Notes: a model not told the origin generated them from the sequence alone. A DNA stretch of 6,909 nucleotides from Candidatus Sediminicultor tertius (GCA_003527405.1 DPXH01000169.1:1-6909), one strand, 5' to 3'; counted from the stretch's first letter, positions 1 to 6,007 are shown. Translations and numbers: made by a program.

Positions 1-1007
1 CCAAAACTATAGAACCTATAATTTTCTTTAATTGCTTCCTGGTATGCCTTAAAAAGAAAATCCTTTCCGGCAAAAGCTGAAGCAAGCATTAAAGGAGTCG
101 ATTTGGGAAGATGAAAATTAGTAATTAACACATCTACTACTTTGAATTTATATCCGGGATAGATAAATATATCACTCCAATTGCTGCCGCTTACAATGCC
201 ATTTTGATCAACATCAAAAGCAGATTCCAGAGTGCGAGTTGTGGTAGTCCCTACCGAAATAATCCGTCTTCCTTCACTGCGAGCTTGATTGATTTTTTTG
301 GCGGCATCAGAAGAAATTGAATAAAACTCTGAATCCATTCTATGTTCTTCTACTTTTGAAGCTCTTATAGGTTCAAAAGTTCCTCGTCCCACGTGTAAAG
401 TCAAATAAACTATTTCAATTCCCTTTTGGGTAAGTTCTTTTAGCAAGGATTTGGTAAAATGAAGCCCGGCAGTGGGAGCAGCAATTGAGCCATCTTGATC
501 AGCATAAACCGTTTGGTAGTCATTTCCTGTCTTTAATTCCTCTTTAATATAAGGAGGAGTGGGCATTTGTCCTACTTTATTTAATATTTCTGTAAAATTA
601 CCCTTAAAATTAAATTGGATAAAATAACTACCTTTTTTTTCGTTCTTACCCTCTACTATCCCCTCTAATTCAGGCCCAAAGATTAGTTTAATACCTGAAT
701 GGACAATCTTTCCTGGCTTTACTAAAACTTCCCAATATCTATTCTTTATAGATTTAAGAAGTAAAACCTCTACTTTTCCTTTGGTTTTCTCTTTAAAGCC
801 ATATAACCTTGCTGGCAAAACCCTGGTATTATTTAAAACTAACAGGTCGCCCTTTTTAAGATAACCTTTAAGATCCTTAAAAATTTTATGTTGAACTTTT
901 TCCTTGTGCCGATTCAAAACCATTAAACGACTATGATGCCTTGGTTTAATCGGCTTTTGGGCAATAAAACCCGAAGGAAGGTAATAATCGAATTCTTCTA
1001 ATTTCAT
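1..1007 (-). CDS. queA: QueA, SAM:tRNA ribosyltransferase-isomerase (3' end cut by window edge)
   Basis: QueA transfers and isomerises the ribosyl group of S-adenosylmethionine onto 7-aminomethyl-7-deazaguanine at tRNA position 34, giving epoxyqueuosine. It is a cytoplasmic enzyme of the queuosine pathway. I translated the frame by hand from ATG at 1007-1005; it stays open to the window edge for 335 codons. Family blocks seen are NNTRVLPARL (residues about 59-68), AAPTAGLHFT (176-185), LHVGRGTFEP (204-213) and TNFHLPKSTPLM (296-307). The last residues, YRFYSF, begin the usual C-terminal YRFYSYGDAMLI block, so probably fewer than ten residues are missing. It starts 20 bp after the spoIID stop, so it is probably co-transcribed; the ribosome site is weak (GATGAG). 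Position 208 is Arg where many homologues have Leu. The next gene is often tgt, but that lies outside the window. Confidence 0.95.
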   Translation of the reverse strand, partial: MKLEEFDYYLPSGFIAQKPIKPRHHSRLMVLNRHKEKVQHKIFKDLKGYLKKGDLLVLNNTRVLPARLYGFKEKTKGKVEVLLLKSIKNRYWEVLVKPGKIVHSGIKLIFGPELEGIVEGKNEKKGSYFIQFNFKGNFTEILNKVGQMPTPPYIKEELKTGNDYQTVYADQDGSIAAPTAGLHFTKSLLKELTQKGIEIVYLTLHVGRGTFEPIRASKVEEHRMDSEFYSISSDAAKKINQARSEGRRIISVGTTTTRTLESAFDVDQNGIVSGSNWSDIFIYPGYKFKVVDVLITNFHLPKSTPLMLASAFAGKDFLFKAYQEAIKENYRFYSF

Positions 1008-1027
1008 TTTACACTCATCTGTCTATT

Positions 1028-2440
1028 TCAATATTTTTTTATAATATCTATTCCCTGATAATAATATTTCAAAATATCTTGATATCTGGATCCTTGAAGC
1101 GTCATACCGTATGCACCCCATTGAGACATTCCAACCCCATGCCCATTTCCTGAACCAGAAAATATAAAGGTTAGGGGAATGTTTGATTCCATAATTTCTA
1201 CTGTAAGTTTTTTCTCTTCTTTTTTCTCTTCCTTCTCTTCTTTATTTCTCTTCATTAATTCGAGTAATTCCTTAATGGTCCAGTCTTTCTTTTGTTCTAA
1301 AATTTCTTTCATTGATTCTTTTTGTTCTTCTTTGCCCTCAATTTCCTCTTTATCTTCTATATCCTTCACAATATTCAATTCTTTTCCTACTGCCTTAATA
1401 TTAAAAAGTGTACTCCTGATCAAATCTGCTCCTATTAAACTTCTAAAATCATTAGCTTTCATATTAATAACTTTATTATTATCAACAATAAAAGCCAACT
1501 CGCTTATCCTGCCGGTTTCACTTTTTTTTACTGGTTCAATGGAAATAACTGAATTTATATTATAACCTTGTTTTTGTAGTTTTTTGGATAAATCCTTCTC
1601 GTTTATAGAGCAGGTCCAGGTGTGATGCGGAGGAGACACTTTCTCTTCGAATATTGATTTTACACTTCTTAAGTAAGGCAAAAAACTTCCCCAAACATTT
1701 TCACTATCCTCAGTATACCCTCCACTATCAGAATGATAAACTGCATTAATGGGTTTGCCTTTATAGGTTATAATCACTCCCCGCGTTTCGTCAACAGCTT
1801 TATTGGTTAAGGGGTCTTCATGGTTCACTCCTCCGTAAGCTTGACTATTGGTTGAAGCACAAATATTATAACCTTTATCAATATACTTATTCATATTAAA
1901 GATAGCGAAAGTTCTGGCTGCAACCGCTTGAGCCTTTAAGGCTTCTGCCGGCCAACGTGGAGAAATTTCTTTCTTTAGAACTCCATAAAGATATTCCTCA
2001 ATACCGATGATATTGATAACATTCAATTTTCCATGCTCTTTATCAATGTCTATTTCTATATTTCCCCGATAGCGGTACTTTTGTCCATTAACTATAACTA
2101 TAATCTTGGTATTCCCTACCGGAATAATCTTTATAGGGCCGGAATAAACACCTTTTCCTATAATTTCTATGCCTTTACCATGAGGTAATAATTTGACTAT
2201 CTTATTGTGTTCTTCGCTTACAAGATTGTTTGATTTTAAATTGTAAATTTTAAAAGTCCCGTTTCCGCTTATATTAGCTTCAGTTTGATTTAGGAATATA
2301 CCCACTCGAAGTATCGGCTGTTTTTCTGCTGCCAAAATATCATTGGTAAATATAATAAACAGTGAAAAAATACCTATTCCTAAAAATAAAAAAAATTTTT
2401 TTCTACCTATCTTTTTCAATGTATTTTCTACCTCTTTCAT
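1028..2440 (-). CDS. SpoIID/LytB-domain peptidoglycan glycan-strand enzyme
   Basis: This 470-residue protein has a basic N-terminus and a hydrophobic segment (about residues 16-33, ending near LAA), fitting a signal anchor or signal peptide, so the rest should be extracytoplasmic. The SpoIID/LytB domain is clear: IEEYLYGVLKKEIS (147-160) with Glu158 as the likely catalytic acid, then WPAEALKAQAVAART (163-177), HSDSGGYTEDSENVWG (236-251) and the C-terminal GNGHGVGMSQWGAYG (431-445). Characterised SpoIID is a lytic transglycosylase that cuts denuded glycan strands during engulfment, but relatives occur in non-sporulating bacteria, so a sporulation role is not shown here. An E/K-rich low-complexity stretch (about 358-411) interrupts the domain before its last conserved block. 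The ATG at 2440 is the only credible start, because an in-frame TAA lies ten codons upstream; its ribosome site is weak (AAAGG). No SpoIIP, SpoIIM or SpoIIQ gene is adjacent. Confidence 0.9.
   Translation of the reverse strand: MKEVENTLKKIGRKKFFLFLGIGIFSLFIIFTNDILAAEKQPILRVGIFLNQTEANISGNGTFKIYNLKSNNLVSEEHNKIVKLLPHGKGIEIIGKGVYSGPIKIIPVGNTKIIVIVNGQKYRYRGNIEIDIDKEHGKLNVINIIGIEEYLYGVLKKEISPRWPAEALKAQAVAARTFAIFNMNKYIDKGYNICASTNSQAYGGVNHEDPLTNKAVDETRGVIITYKGKPINAVYHSDSGGYTEDSENVWGSFLPYLRSVKSIFEEKVSPPHHTWTCSINEKDLSKKLQKQGYNINSVISIEPVKKSETGRISELAFIVDNNKVINMKANDFRSLIGADLIRSTLFNIKAVGKELNIVKDIEDKEEIEGKEEQKESMKEILEQKKDWTIKELLELMKRNKEEKEEKKEEKKLTVEIMESNIPLTFIFSGSGNGHGVGMSQWGAYGMTLQGSRYQDILKYYYQGIDIIKKY
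1208..1369 (-). repeat. E/K-rich low-complexity insertion inside the SpoIID-like gene
   Basis: This stretch encodes residues about 358-411, almost all Glu and Lys except for a short DWTIKELLELMKRN segment (386-399). Its distal part, 1208-1243, is a 36-nt run of pure purines on the coding strand (pure pyrimidines on the plus strand). It separates the FRSLIGADLIRSTLF region from the final FIFSGSGNGHGVGMSQ block, which are normally close together. It is probably a solvent-exposed charged linker that grew by slippage of GAA/AAG-type codons. Confidence 0.75.
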
Positions 2441-2523
2441 ATTTTTGCCTTTTGGTTTTTTCGTTTTTTACTCTTCTAAGAGATTACCAGATTTCCTTTT
2501 TTATGTTATTTTGCTTCTTTCTT

Positions 2524-2600
2524 CTGGATACTGGATTCTGACTCCTACCTATTGACTTCTATTTTCTTTCGCGCGATACTCGATACGCAATACGCGATGC
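2524..2600. repeat. Degenerate 7-bp periodic array between ruvB and spoIID
   Basis: Eleven successive 7-bp units fit one register from 2524 to 2600. The left units resemble CTGGATA (2524, 2531, then drifting through 2538, 2545, 2552 and 2559). The right units resemble GCGATAC (2573, 2580, 2587, 2594), and the unit at 2566 is transitional. Neighbouring units are more alike than distant ones, as expected for tandem growth with divergence. The array fills much of the 180-bp ruvB-spoIID gap and has no reading frame. A weaker continuation towards the ruvB stop at 2621 is possible. Confidence 0.7.
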
Positions 2601-2620
2601 TAATTATTCGCTATTATTTT

Positions 2621-3640
2621 CTATAATAATTTCCCCTGAGCATCCCTTTTTTTGCCAAAATATTTATAAGTTAAATCTGTTGCTACCCTTCCCTTAGGAG
2701 TCCGATGAAGAAAGCCTTTTTGTAAAAGATACGGTTCATAAACGTCACAAATAGTGTCCGTATCTTCACTGATGGAGGCAGCTAATGTTTGCAGGCCCAC
2801 CGGGCCGCCGGAAAATTTTTCTACTATAGTAAGTAATAATTTTTTATCTATGCTGCACAAACCAAAATCATCAATCTCCATCATTTTTAAGCCATAATCA
2901 GCGATTTCTTGGTTAATAACTCCTTCGCCTTTTATTTGAGCATAATCACGAAGTCTTCTCAAAAGTCTATTGGCAATACGAGGGGTGCCTCTCGATCTTA
3001 GAGAAATCTTTTTTGCTGCTTCTTCGGTTATTTTAACTTTTAATATTTTAGAAGACCTTATCACTATCTGTTCAAGTTCATTTTCCTGATAATAACCGAC
3101 TCGAGTTATAACTCCGAAGCGACTTCTTAGAGGCGAGGTAATTAGCCCTGTACGAGTTGTGGCCCCAATAAGAGTAAATTTTGGTAAACTTATACGGATA
3201 GAACGAGCGCTTGGACCTTTGCCGATTAGAATATCTAATTCGTAATCTTCCATAGCCGGATATAGTATTTCTTCTACTGCTCGATTTAACCGGTGAATTT
3301 CATCAATAAATAGAACATCATTTTCCTGCAAATTAGTAATTATGGCTGCTAAGTCTCCTGCTCTTTCAATAACCGGGCCGGAAGTCATCTTAATATTGAC
3401 TCCCATCTCGTTAGATATTATATAAGCTAAGGTAGTTTTGCCTAAACCGGGGGGGCCATATAAAAGAATGTGATCAATAGGTTCTCCCCTTTTTCGGGCA
3501 GCACTTATATATATATTAAAATTTTTCCTAATATTTTCTTGCCCAATAAATTCTTTAAAATATTTAGGCCTTAGGTTTATATCTAAATCCGGTTCTTCTT
3601 TCCTTAATCCCAAATCAATGGCTTTTTCTTTAAATTCCAT
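2621..3640 (-). CDS. ruvB: RuvB, Holliday junction branch-migration ATPase
   Basis: RuvB is the AAA+ hexameric motor that, loaded by RuvA, pumps DNA through Holliday junctions during recombinational repair. The 339-residue length is normal and the protein is complete. Visible motifs are LRPKYFKEFIGQ (23-34), Walker A GPPGLGKTT (62-70), Walker B LFIDEIHRL (110-118), sensor 1 GATTRTG (159-165), SPLRSRFG (169-176) with the expected arginine-finger region, and sensor 2 GTPRIANRLLRR (218-229). The C-terminal winged helix includes FSGGPVGLQTLA (276-287) and HRTPKGR (312-318). The ATG at 3640 is preceded by GGAG at the usual distance. It lies 90 bp after ruvA, with a possible promoter of its own in that gap. 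It ends with TAG, followed by the 7-bp repeat array. Confidence 0.98.
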   Translation of the reverse strand: MEFKEKAIDLGLRKEEPDLDINLRPKYFKEFIGQENIRKNFNIYISAARKRGEPIDHILLYGPPGLGKTTLAYIISNEMGVNIKMTSGPVIERAGDLAAIITNLQENDVLFIDEIHRLNRAVEEILYPAMEDYELDILIGKGPSARSIRISLPKFTLIGATTRTGLITSPLRSRFGVITRVGYYQENELEQIVIRSSKILKVKITEEAAKKISLRSRGTPRIANRLLRRLRDYAQIKGEGVINQEIADYGLKMMEIDDFGLCSIDKKLLLTIVEKFSGGPVGLQTLAASISEDTDTICDVYEPYLLQKGFLHRTPKGRVATDLTYKYFGKKRDAQGKLL

Positions 3641-3674
3641 CTATTACTCCATTACTACATCTTAAAATGAAACA

Positions 3675-3703
3675 TTTTTAAAATAAATAATTACAATTAT
3701 CAA
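3675..3703 (-). promoter_or_regulatory. Possible sigma-70-type promoter for ruvB
   Basis: On the minus strand TTGATA (3698-3703) is followed 17 bp later by TAAAAA (3675-3680), matching consensus at 5/6 and 4/6 positions. The predicted start is about 25-30 bases ahead of the ruvB ATG, leaving room for its GGAG. The gap is very AT-rich, so a chance match is quite possible. Confidence 0.3.
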
Positions 3704-3730
3704 AGACTCTCGATAAATAAAAATTAATAA

Positions 3731-4321
3731 TTATCCTATAATCTTCAGAGATTCTCGAACTAACTCTTCTGCGGTTAATTCGCCTTTAAATTTTTCTTGG
3801 GTTTTTTCCACTGCAGACTTTGCTTTTTTGTAAGTATAGCCTAAGACCTTAAGAGCATCTATGGCATCACTTATATTCTCAGATTTAAAAGTTTTTTCTA
3901 CCCCTGCTTCCAGAAAAGAGATTTTGCCTATTTTTTCTTTTAATTCTAACACAATCTTTTTGGCTAACTTATTCCCGATACCCACTATCGCCGTAATTGA
4001 ATCTAAATCTTCTTGGAGAATTGCTTTACCAAAATCATCGGGGGTCATTTTGGATAAAATATTTAAACCTACCTTCGGACCAACTCCCGGTGTGCTAATC
4101 AGCAATTCAAAGAAATTTTCTTCTTCTCTGGTTAAAAATCCATAAAGCATTATTTTATCTTCTCTTAAATATAAATAAGTATAAATTTTAGTTTTATCAC
4201 CGGTTTTCAAGGAGAGATTATTATAAGCAGGGATATTAATTTGATACCCTATGCCGTTTGTATTTAATACAAGATAGTTTACGCCAACTGTATCAACTAT
4301 TCCTTCTAAAAAAGATATCAA
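3731..4321 (-). CDS. ruvA: RuvA, Holliday junction DNA-binding subunit (TTG start)
   Basis: RuvA tetramers hold the Holliday junction in a square-planar form and load RuvB. The 196-residue protein has the standard three-part layout. An OB-fold domain (1-62) includes the acidic pin REDKIMLYGF (53-62; Glu54 and Asp55). Two helix-hairpin-helix motifs follow: LLISTPGVGPKVGLNIL (73-89) and ITAIVGIGNKLAKKIVLELK (109-128). The C-terminal RuvB-binding domain is DAIDALKVLGYTYKKA (152-167) onward. The start codon is TTG at 4321-4319: it sits 7 nt after a perfect AGGAGG, begins the family sequence (MISFLEGIVD), and no in-frame ATG lies in the short leader. The gene is 241 bp downstream of ruvC, a wide gap for this operon, filled by repeats. 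Confidence 0.97.
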   Translation of the reverse strand: MISFLEGIVDTVGVNYLVLNTNGIGYQINIPAYNNLSLKTGDKTKIYTYLYLREDKIMLYGFLTREEENFFELLISTPGVGPKVGLNILSKMTPDDFGKAILQEDLDSITAIVGIGNKLAKKIVLELKEKIGKISFLEAGVEKTFKSENISDAIDALKVLGYTYKKAKSAVEKTQEKFKGELTAEELVRESLKIIG

Positions 4322-4328
4322 ATTTAAA

Positions 4329-4334
4329 CCTCCT
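4329..4334 (-). promoter_or_regulatory. Perfect Shine-Dalgarno AGGAGG fixing the ruvA TTG start
   Basis: AGGAGG reads on the minus strand, followed by TTTAAAT and then TTG. This is the strongest ribosome site in the window and it sits before the only TTG start. A strong site with a weak start codon is consistent with moderate RuvA output. Confidence 0.85.
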
Positions 4335-4343
4335 GTAATAATA

Positions 4344-4407
4344 GTTAGCTGGTTAATTAGTTCATTGGTTACCCAGTTAGCCGGTTCACCGGTTTGCTAG
4401 TTAAAAT
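4344..4407. repeat. Degenerate 8-bp array with eight in-register GTTs, upstream of ruvA
   Basis: On the plus strand GTT occurs at 4344, 4352, 4360, 4368, 4376, 4384, 4392 and 4400, exactly every 8 bp for eight units. Typical units are GTTAGCTG and GTTAGCCG, with drift at the last five positions. Units five to eight also form an imperfect palindrome around CCGGTTCACCGG (4381-4392). The array ends about ten bases before the ruvA Shine-Dalgarno, so most of it would lie in the ruvA leader if the candidate promoter at 4403-4431 is used. Confidence 0.8.
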
Positions 4408-4431
4408 ACAGTGATAAGTAATGTGTGACAA
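4403..4431 (-). promoter_or_regulatory. Possible sigma-70-type promoter for ruvA
   Basis: On the minus strand TTGTCA (4426-4431, 5/6 to consensus) is followed by a 17-bp spacer and TATTTT (4403-4408, 4/6). Transcription would start near 4396, giving a leader of about 75 nt that contains most of the 8-bp array and then the Shine-Dalgarno. The repeat array overlaps the -10 element. Confidence 0.35.
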
Positions 4432-4443
4432 ATAGCCAGTTTT

Positions 4444-4467
4444 TATAAACTTAAAAATATAAACTTA
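4444..4467. repeat. 10-bp direct repeat TATAAACTTA, two copies 14 bp apart
   Basis: TATAAACTTA occurs at 4444-4453 and again at 4458-4467. The 14-bp offset is twice the 7-bp unit length seen elsewhere in this gap, so this may be an AT-rich remnant of the same repeat class. Chance is not excluded in such AT-rich sequence. Confidence 0.45.
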
Positions 4468-4483
4468 CTATTTTATTCGTTAC

Positions 4484-4504
4484 GGGCAGACACAAGGTCT
4501 GCCC
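4484..4504. repeat. REP-like perfect hairpin in the ruvC-ruvA gap
   Basis: GGGCAGAC (4484-4491) and GTCTGCCC (4497-4504) form a perfect 8-bp stem with a 5-base ACAAG loop. After a C-C mismatch (4483/4505), two more A-T pairs extend the stem. It is much richer in G+C than the surrounding sequence. No U-tract follows directly on the minus strand, so it does not look like a terminator for ruvC. It may stabilise or partly block the operon transcript, or simply be a dispersed extragenic palindrome. Confidence 0.75.
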
Positions 4505-4515
4505 CTACTAATTTT

Positions 4516-4560
4516 TCCTGTATTTTGACGCGATACGCGATACGATATACTAACGACTAA
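4516..4560 (-). repeat. Composite repeat, copy A: 7-bp units between two shared end motifs
   Basis: Reading the minus strand from 4560, TTAGTCGTTAG (4550-4560) comes first. Then come 7-bp units, seen on the plus strand as GCGATAC at 4530 and 4537 and GATATAC at 4544, and finally TCAAAATACAGGA (4516-4528). The same two end motifs, in the same order, occur on the plus strand at 5892-5940. The GCGATAC units also match those at 2573-2600. It begins only three bases after the ruvC stop codon. Confidence 0.6.
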
Positions 4561-4562
4561 AT

Positions 4563-5033
4563 TTAATACTTAGTATGCGCATGGCAAATTGCCACCGCTA
4601 AAGCATCTGCAGCATGGTCCGGCTGAGGAATTTCAGATAAATTGAGCAGGATTTTAACCATAGATTGAACTTGATGTTTTTCCGCTCTCCCATTTCCCAC
4701 AGTAGCTTGTTTGATCTGTAATGGAGTGTATTCATAAAGTTCCAGTCCTATTAGAGCAACGGTTATAGCTATCATACCATGAACTTTGCTAACCGTAAGC
4801 GCACTTCGAACATTCTTATTAAAAAATATTTCTTCAATGGCAACTTCATGAGGATTATATTTTTCTATAAGCTCTTTTATCTTGTAATATATTTTTTTTA
4901 TTCTAATACTAAAGGTATCTTTCTTGTAAGTTAACACGCACCCGTAATCAATTAATTCAATTTTCTTTTTCTCATACCGGATTAACCCATAACCGGTATT
5001 ATTAAGCCCAGGATCTATACCTAAAATAATCAC
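4563..5033 (-). CDS. ruvC: RuvC, Holliday junction resolvase (GTG start)
   Basis: RuvC is the dimeric endonuclease that makes paired nicks to resolve Holliday junctions, working with RuvAB. The 156-residue protein is complete and close to the family's usual size. It has the RNase H-like fold's acidic residues: Asp7 in GIDPGLNNTGYG (5-16), Glu67 in VAIEEIFF (64-71), and PDHAADALAVA (138-148), giving His140 and Asp143. This His-x-x-Asp pair matches the Thermus-type active site rather than the Asp-x-x-Asp of E. coli. The TPLQIKQATVGNGRAEKHQV segment (103-122) is also typical. The start is GTG at 5033-5031, overlapping the yebC TGA as GTGA, with AAGGA just upstream inside yebC. Translational coupling to yebC is therefore likely. 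Confidence 0.97.
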   Translation of the reverse strand: MIILGIDPGLNNTGYGLIRYEKKKIELIDYGCVLTYKKDTFSIRIKKIYYKIKELIEKYNPHEVAIEEIFFNKNVRSALTVSKVHGMIAITVALIGLELYEYTPLQIKQATVGNGRAEKHQVQSMVKILLNLSEIPQPDHAADALAVAICHAHTKY

Positions 5034-5794
5034 GACTTGTCCTTACTGGCTGATATTTCTTCCATAATTTCATCAGCAATATTGAAATTAGCATAAACTT
5101 TCTGCACATCATCATGGTCTTCCAACTGTTCCATTAAATTTAGCATTTGTATTGCTTTTTTACCTTCTAAATCTACTGTAGTTTTTGGAATTAAAGTAAC
5201 CTCGTTAAGCAAGCAATCAATATTCTGTTCTTTTATTAAATTGCAAAATTTCTCATAATTCTCAGGTAGAGTGAAAACTTCAATATTTTCATTATCACTT
5301 TTTACGTCTTCGGCTTCTGCTTCAAGCGCTAAATCTACAATAGTGTCTTCATTAATTTTCTCTTTTTCGAAGATAAAATATCCTCTTTTGTCAAACATCC
5401 AGGCAACACAACCGCTTTCACCTAAATTGCCACCATTCTTAGAAAATATTTTTCTAAGTTCCGGAGCTGTTCTATTTCTGTTATCAGTTAAAACCTCTAT
5501 TAAAACCGCAACCCCTCCCGGTCCATAACCTTCATATAATAACTCTTCGTAAAAAGTTCCATCGGCTCCACCGGTTCCTCGTTTAATAGCTCTTTCAATA
5601 TTTTCGTTTGGCATATTGTTTTCTTTTGCCAATTGAATTGCAGTTTTCAATTTTACGTTAGTCTCGGGATCTCCTCCCCCTGAACGTGCAGCAACAGTTA
5701 TCACTCGAATTATTTTTGTAAATAGTTTCCCCCTTTGTGCATCCGCTTTGCCTTTTTTTCTTTTGATGGTACTCCACTTCGAATGTCCAGACAT
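5030..5794 (-). CDS. yebC: YebC/TACO1-family translation factor
   Basis: This is a full-length (254-residue) member of the YebC/TACO1 family. It was long annotated as a transcriptional regulator, but recent work links members to translation, in particular relief of ribosome stalling at proline-rich stretches. Signature blocks are MSGHSKWSTIKRKKGKADAQRG in the first 22 residues, KRGTGG (71-76), YEGYGPGGVA (87-96), DNRNRT (104-109), FSKNGGNLGESGCVAWMF (117-134) and LEDHDDVQKVYANFN (224-238). The ATG at 5794 has a good AAGGAGAAG ribosome site. It leads the ruvC-ruvA-ruvB cluster, as in many bacteria, although no direct role in recombination is known to me. Whether it is the YebC1 or YebC2 subtype cannot be told by eye. 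Confidence 0.97.
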   Translation of the reverse strand: MSGHSKWSTIKRKKGKADAQRGKLFTKIIRVITVAARSGGGDPETNVKLKTAIQLAKENNMPNENIERAIKRGTGGADGTFYEELLYEGYGPGGVAVLIEVLTDNRNRTAPELRKIFSKNGGNLGESGCVAWMFDKRGYFIFEKEKINEDTIVDLALEAEAEDVKSDNENIEVFTLPENYEKFCNLIKEQNIDCLLNEVTLIPKTTVDLEGKKAIQMLNLMEQLEDHDDVQKVYANFNIADEIMEEISASKDKS

Positions 5795-5853
5795 ATTTTA
5801 CTTCTCCTTGAATATAAAATTATTAAATCTTTAACTTTGATTAATTTTTAATA

Positions 5854-5882
5854 ATTTTAGCATATTAAAAGGGTAGATTCAA
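5854..5882 (-). promoter_or_regulatory. Candidate extended -10 promoter for the yebC-ruv cluster
   Basis: On the minus strand TTGAAT (5877-5882) is followed by a 17-bp spacer ending in TGC and then TAAAAT (5854-5859). That gives 4/6 and 5/6 matches plus the extended TGn element. Transcription would start near 5847, about 50 nt before the yebC ATG. This is the best promoter match in the window and sits where the first gene of the cluster needs one. Confidence 0.55.
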
Positions 5883-5891
5883 TAAATCTAA

Positions 5892-5940
5892 TTAGTCGTT
5901 AGTCAGTTAGTATTTAGTTAAGAAAACTCAAAATACAAGA
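5892..5940 (+). repeat. Composite repeat, copy B: TTAGT series plus TCAAAATACA motif
   Basis: TTAGT occurs at 5892, 5899, 5907 and 5914, so the units are 7, 8 and 7 bp apart. The first eleven bases, TTAGTCGTTAG, are identical to the minus-strand sequence at 4550-4560. TCAAAATACAAGA (5928-5940) matches TCAAAATACAGGA of that copy at 12 of 13 positions. The sequence between the end motifs differs. The copy lies just upstream of the yebC promoter. Confidence 0.6.
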
Positions 5941-5943
5941 GAT

Positions 5944-5977
5944 AAAAAACTAAAAACCACCCACCCAATAGGACAGG
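5944..5977 (-). terminator. Possible rho-independent terminator after nadE
   Basis: Reading the minus strand, CCTGTCC (5971-5977) can pair with GGGTGGG (5960-5966) across a TATT loop. The stem has seven pairs, three of them G-U. It is followed by TGG and then T-rich sequence (TTTTTAG and six more Ts, 5944-5956). The position, about 165 nt past the nadE stop and ahead of the yebC promoter, suits a terminator. The wobble-rich stem makes this only moderately likely. Confidence 0.35.
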
Positions 5978-6007
5978 CATTCCCCGTTTTCACAGAGTCT
6001 ATCCCTG

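Noticed and set aside
1179..1565. Plus-strand reading frame of 128 codons, Ser/Phe-rich
   Set aside because: It is the antisense shadow of the E/K-rich part of the SpoIID-like gene; its composition simply mirrors GAA/AAG codons.
2471..2482. Palindrome CTCTTCTAAGAG upstream of spoIID, considered as terminator or operator
   Set aside because: The 5-bp arms have only a 2-base spacer and no T-tract follows on either strand; there is no evidence for a binding protein.
2343..2555. Plus-strand reading frame of 70 codons with hydrophobic residues
   Set aside because: It overlaps the spoIID start antisense and runs into the 7-bp array; there is no ribosome site or family resemblance.
3861..4145. Plus-strand reading frame of 94 codons
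   Set aside because: It lies wholly antisense to ruvA, whose domain structure is unmistakable.
4344..4560. Considered as a CRISPR array or a tRNA remnant
   Set aside because: Units are 7-8 bp without spacers of CRISPR length, and there is no cloverleaf or T-loop sequence.
5271..5528. Plus-strand reading frame of 85 codons
   Set aside because: It lies wholly antisense to yebC and has no motif of its own.
5928..5993. Minus-strand GTG-started frame of 21 codons in the nadE-yebC gap
   Set aside because: It has no clear Shine-Dalgarno, is very short, and overlaps the possible terminator and the repeat; chance is the simplest explanation.
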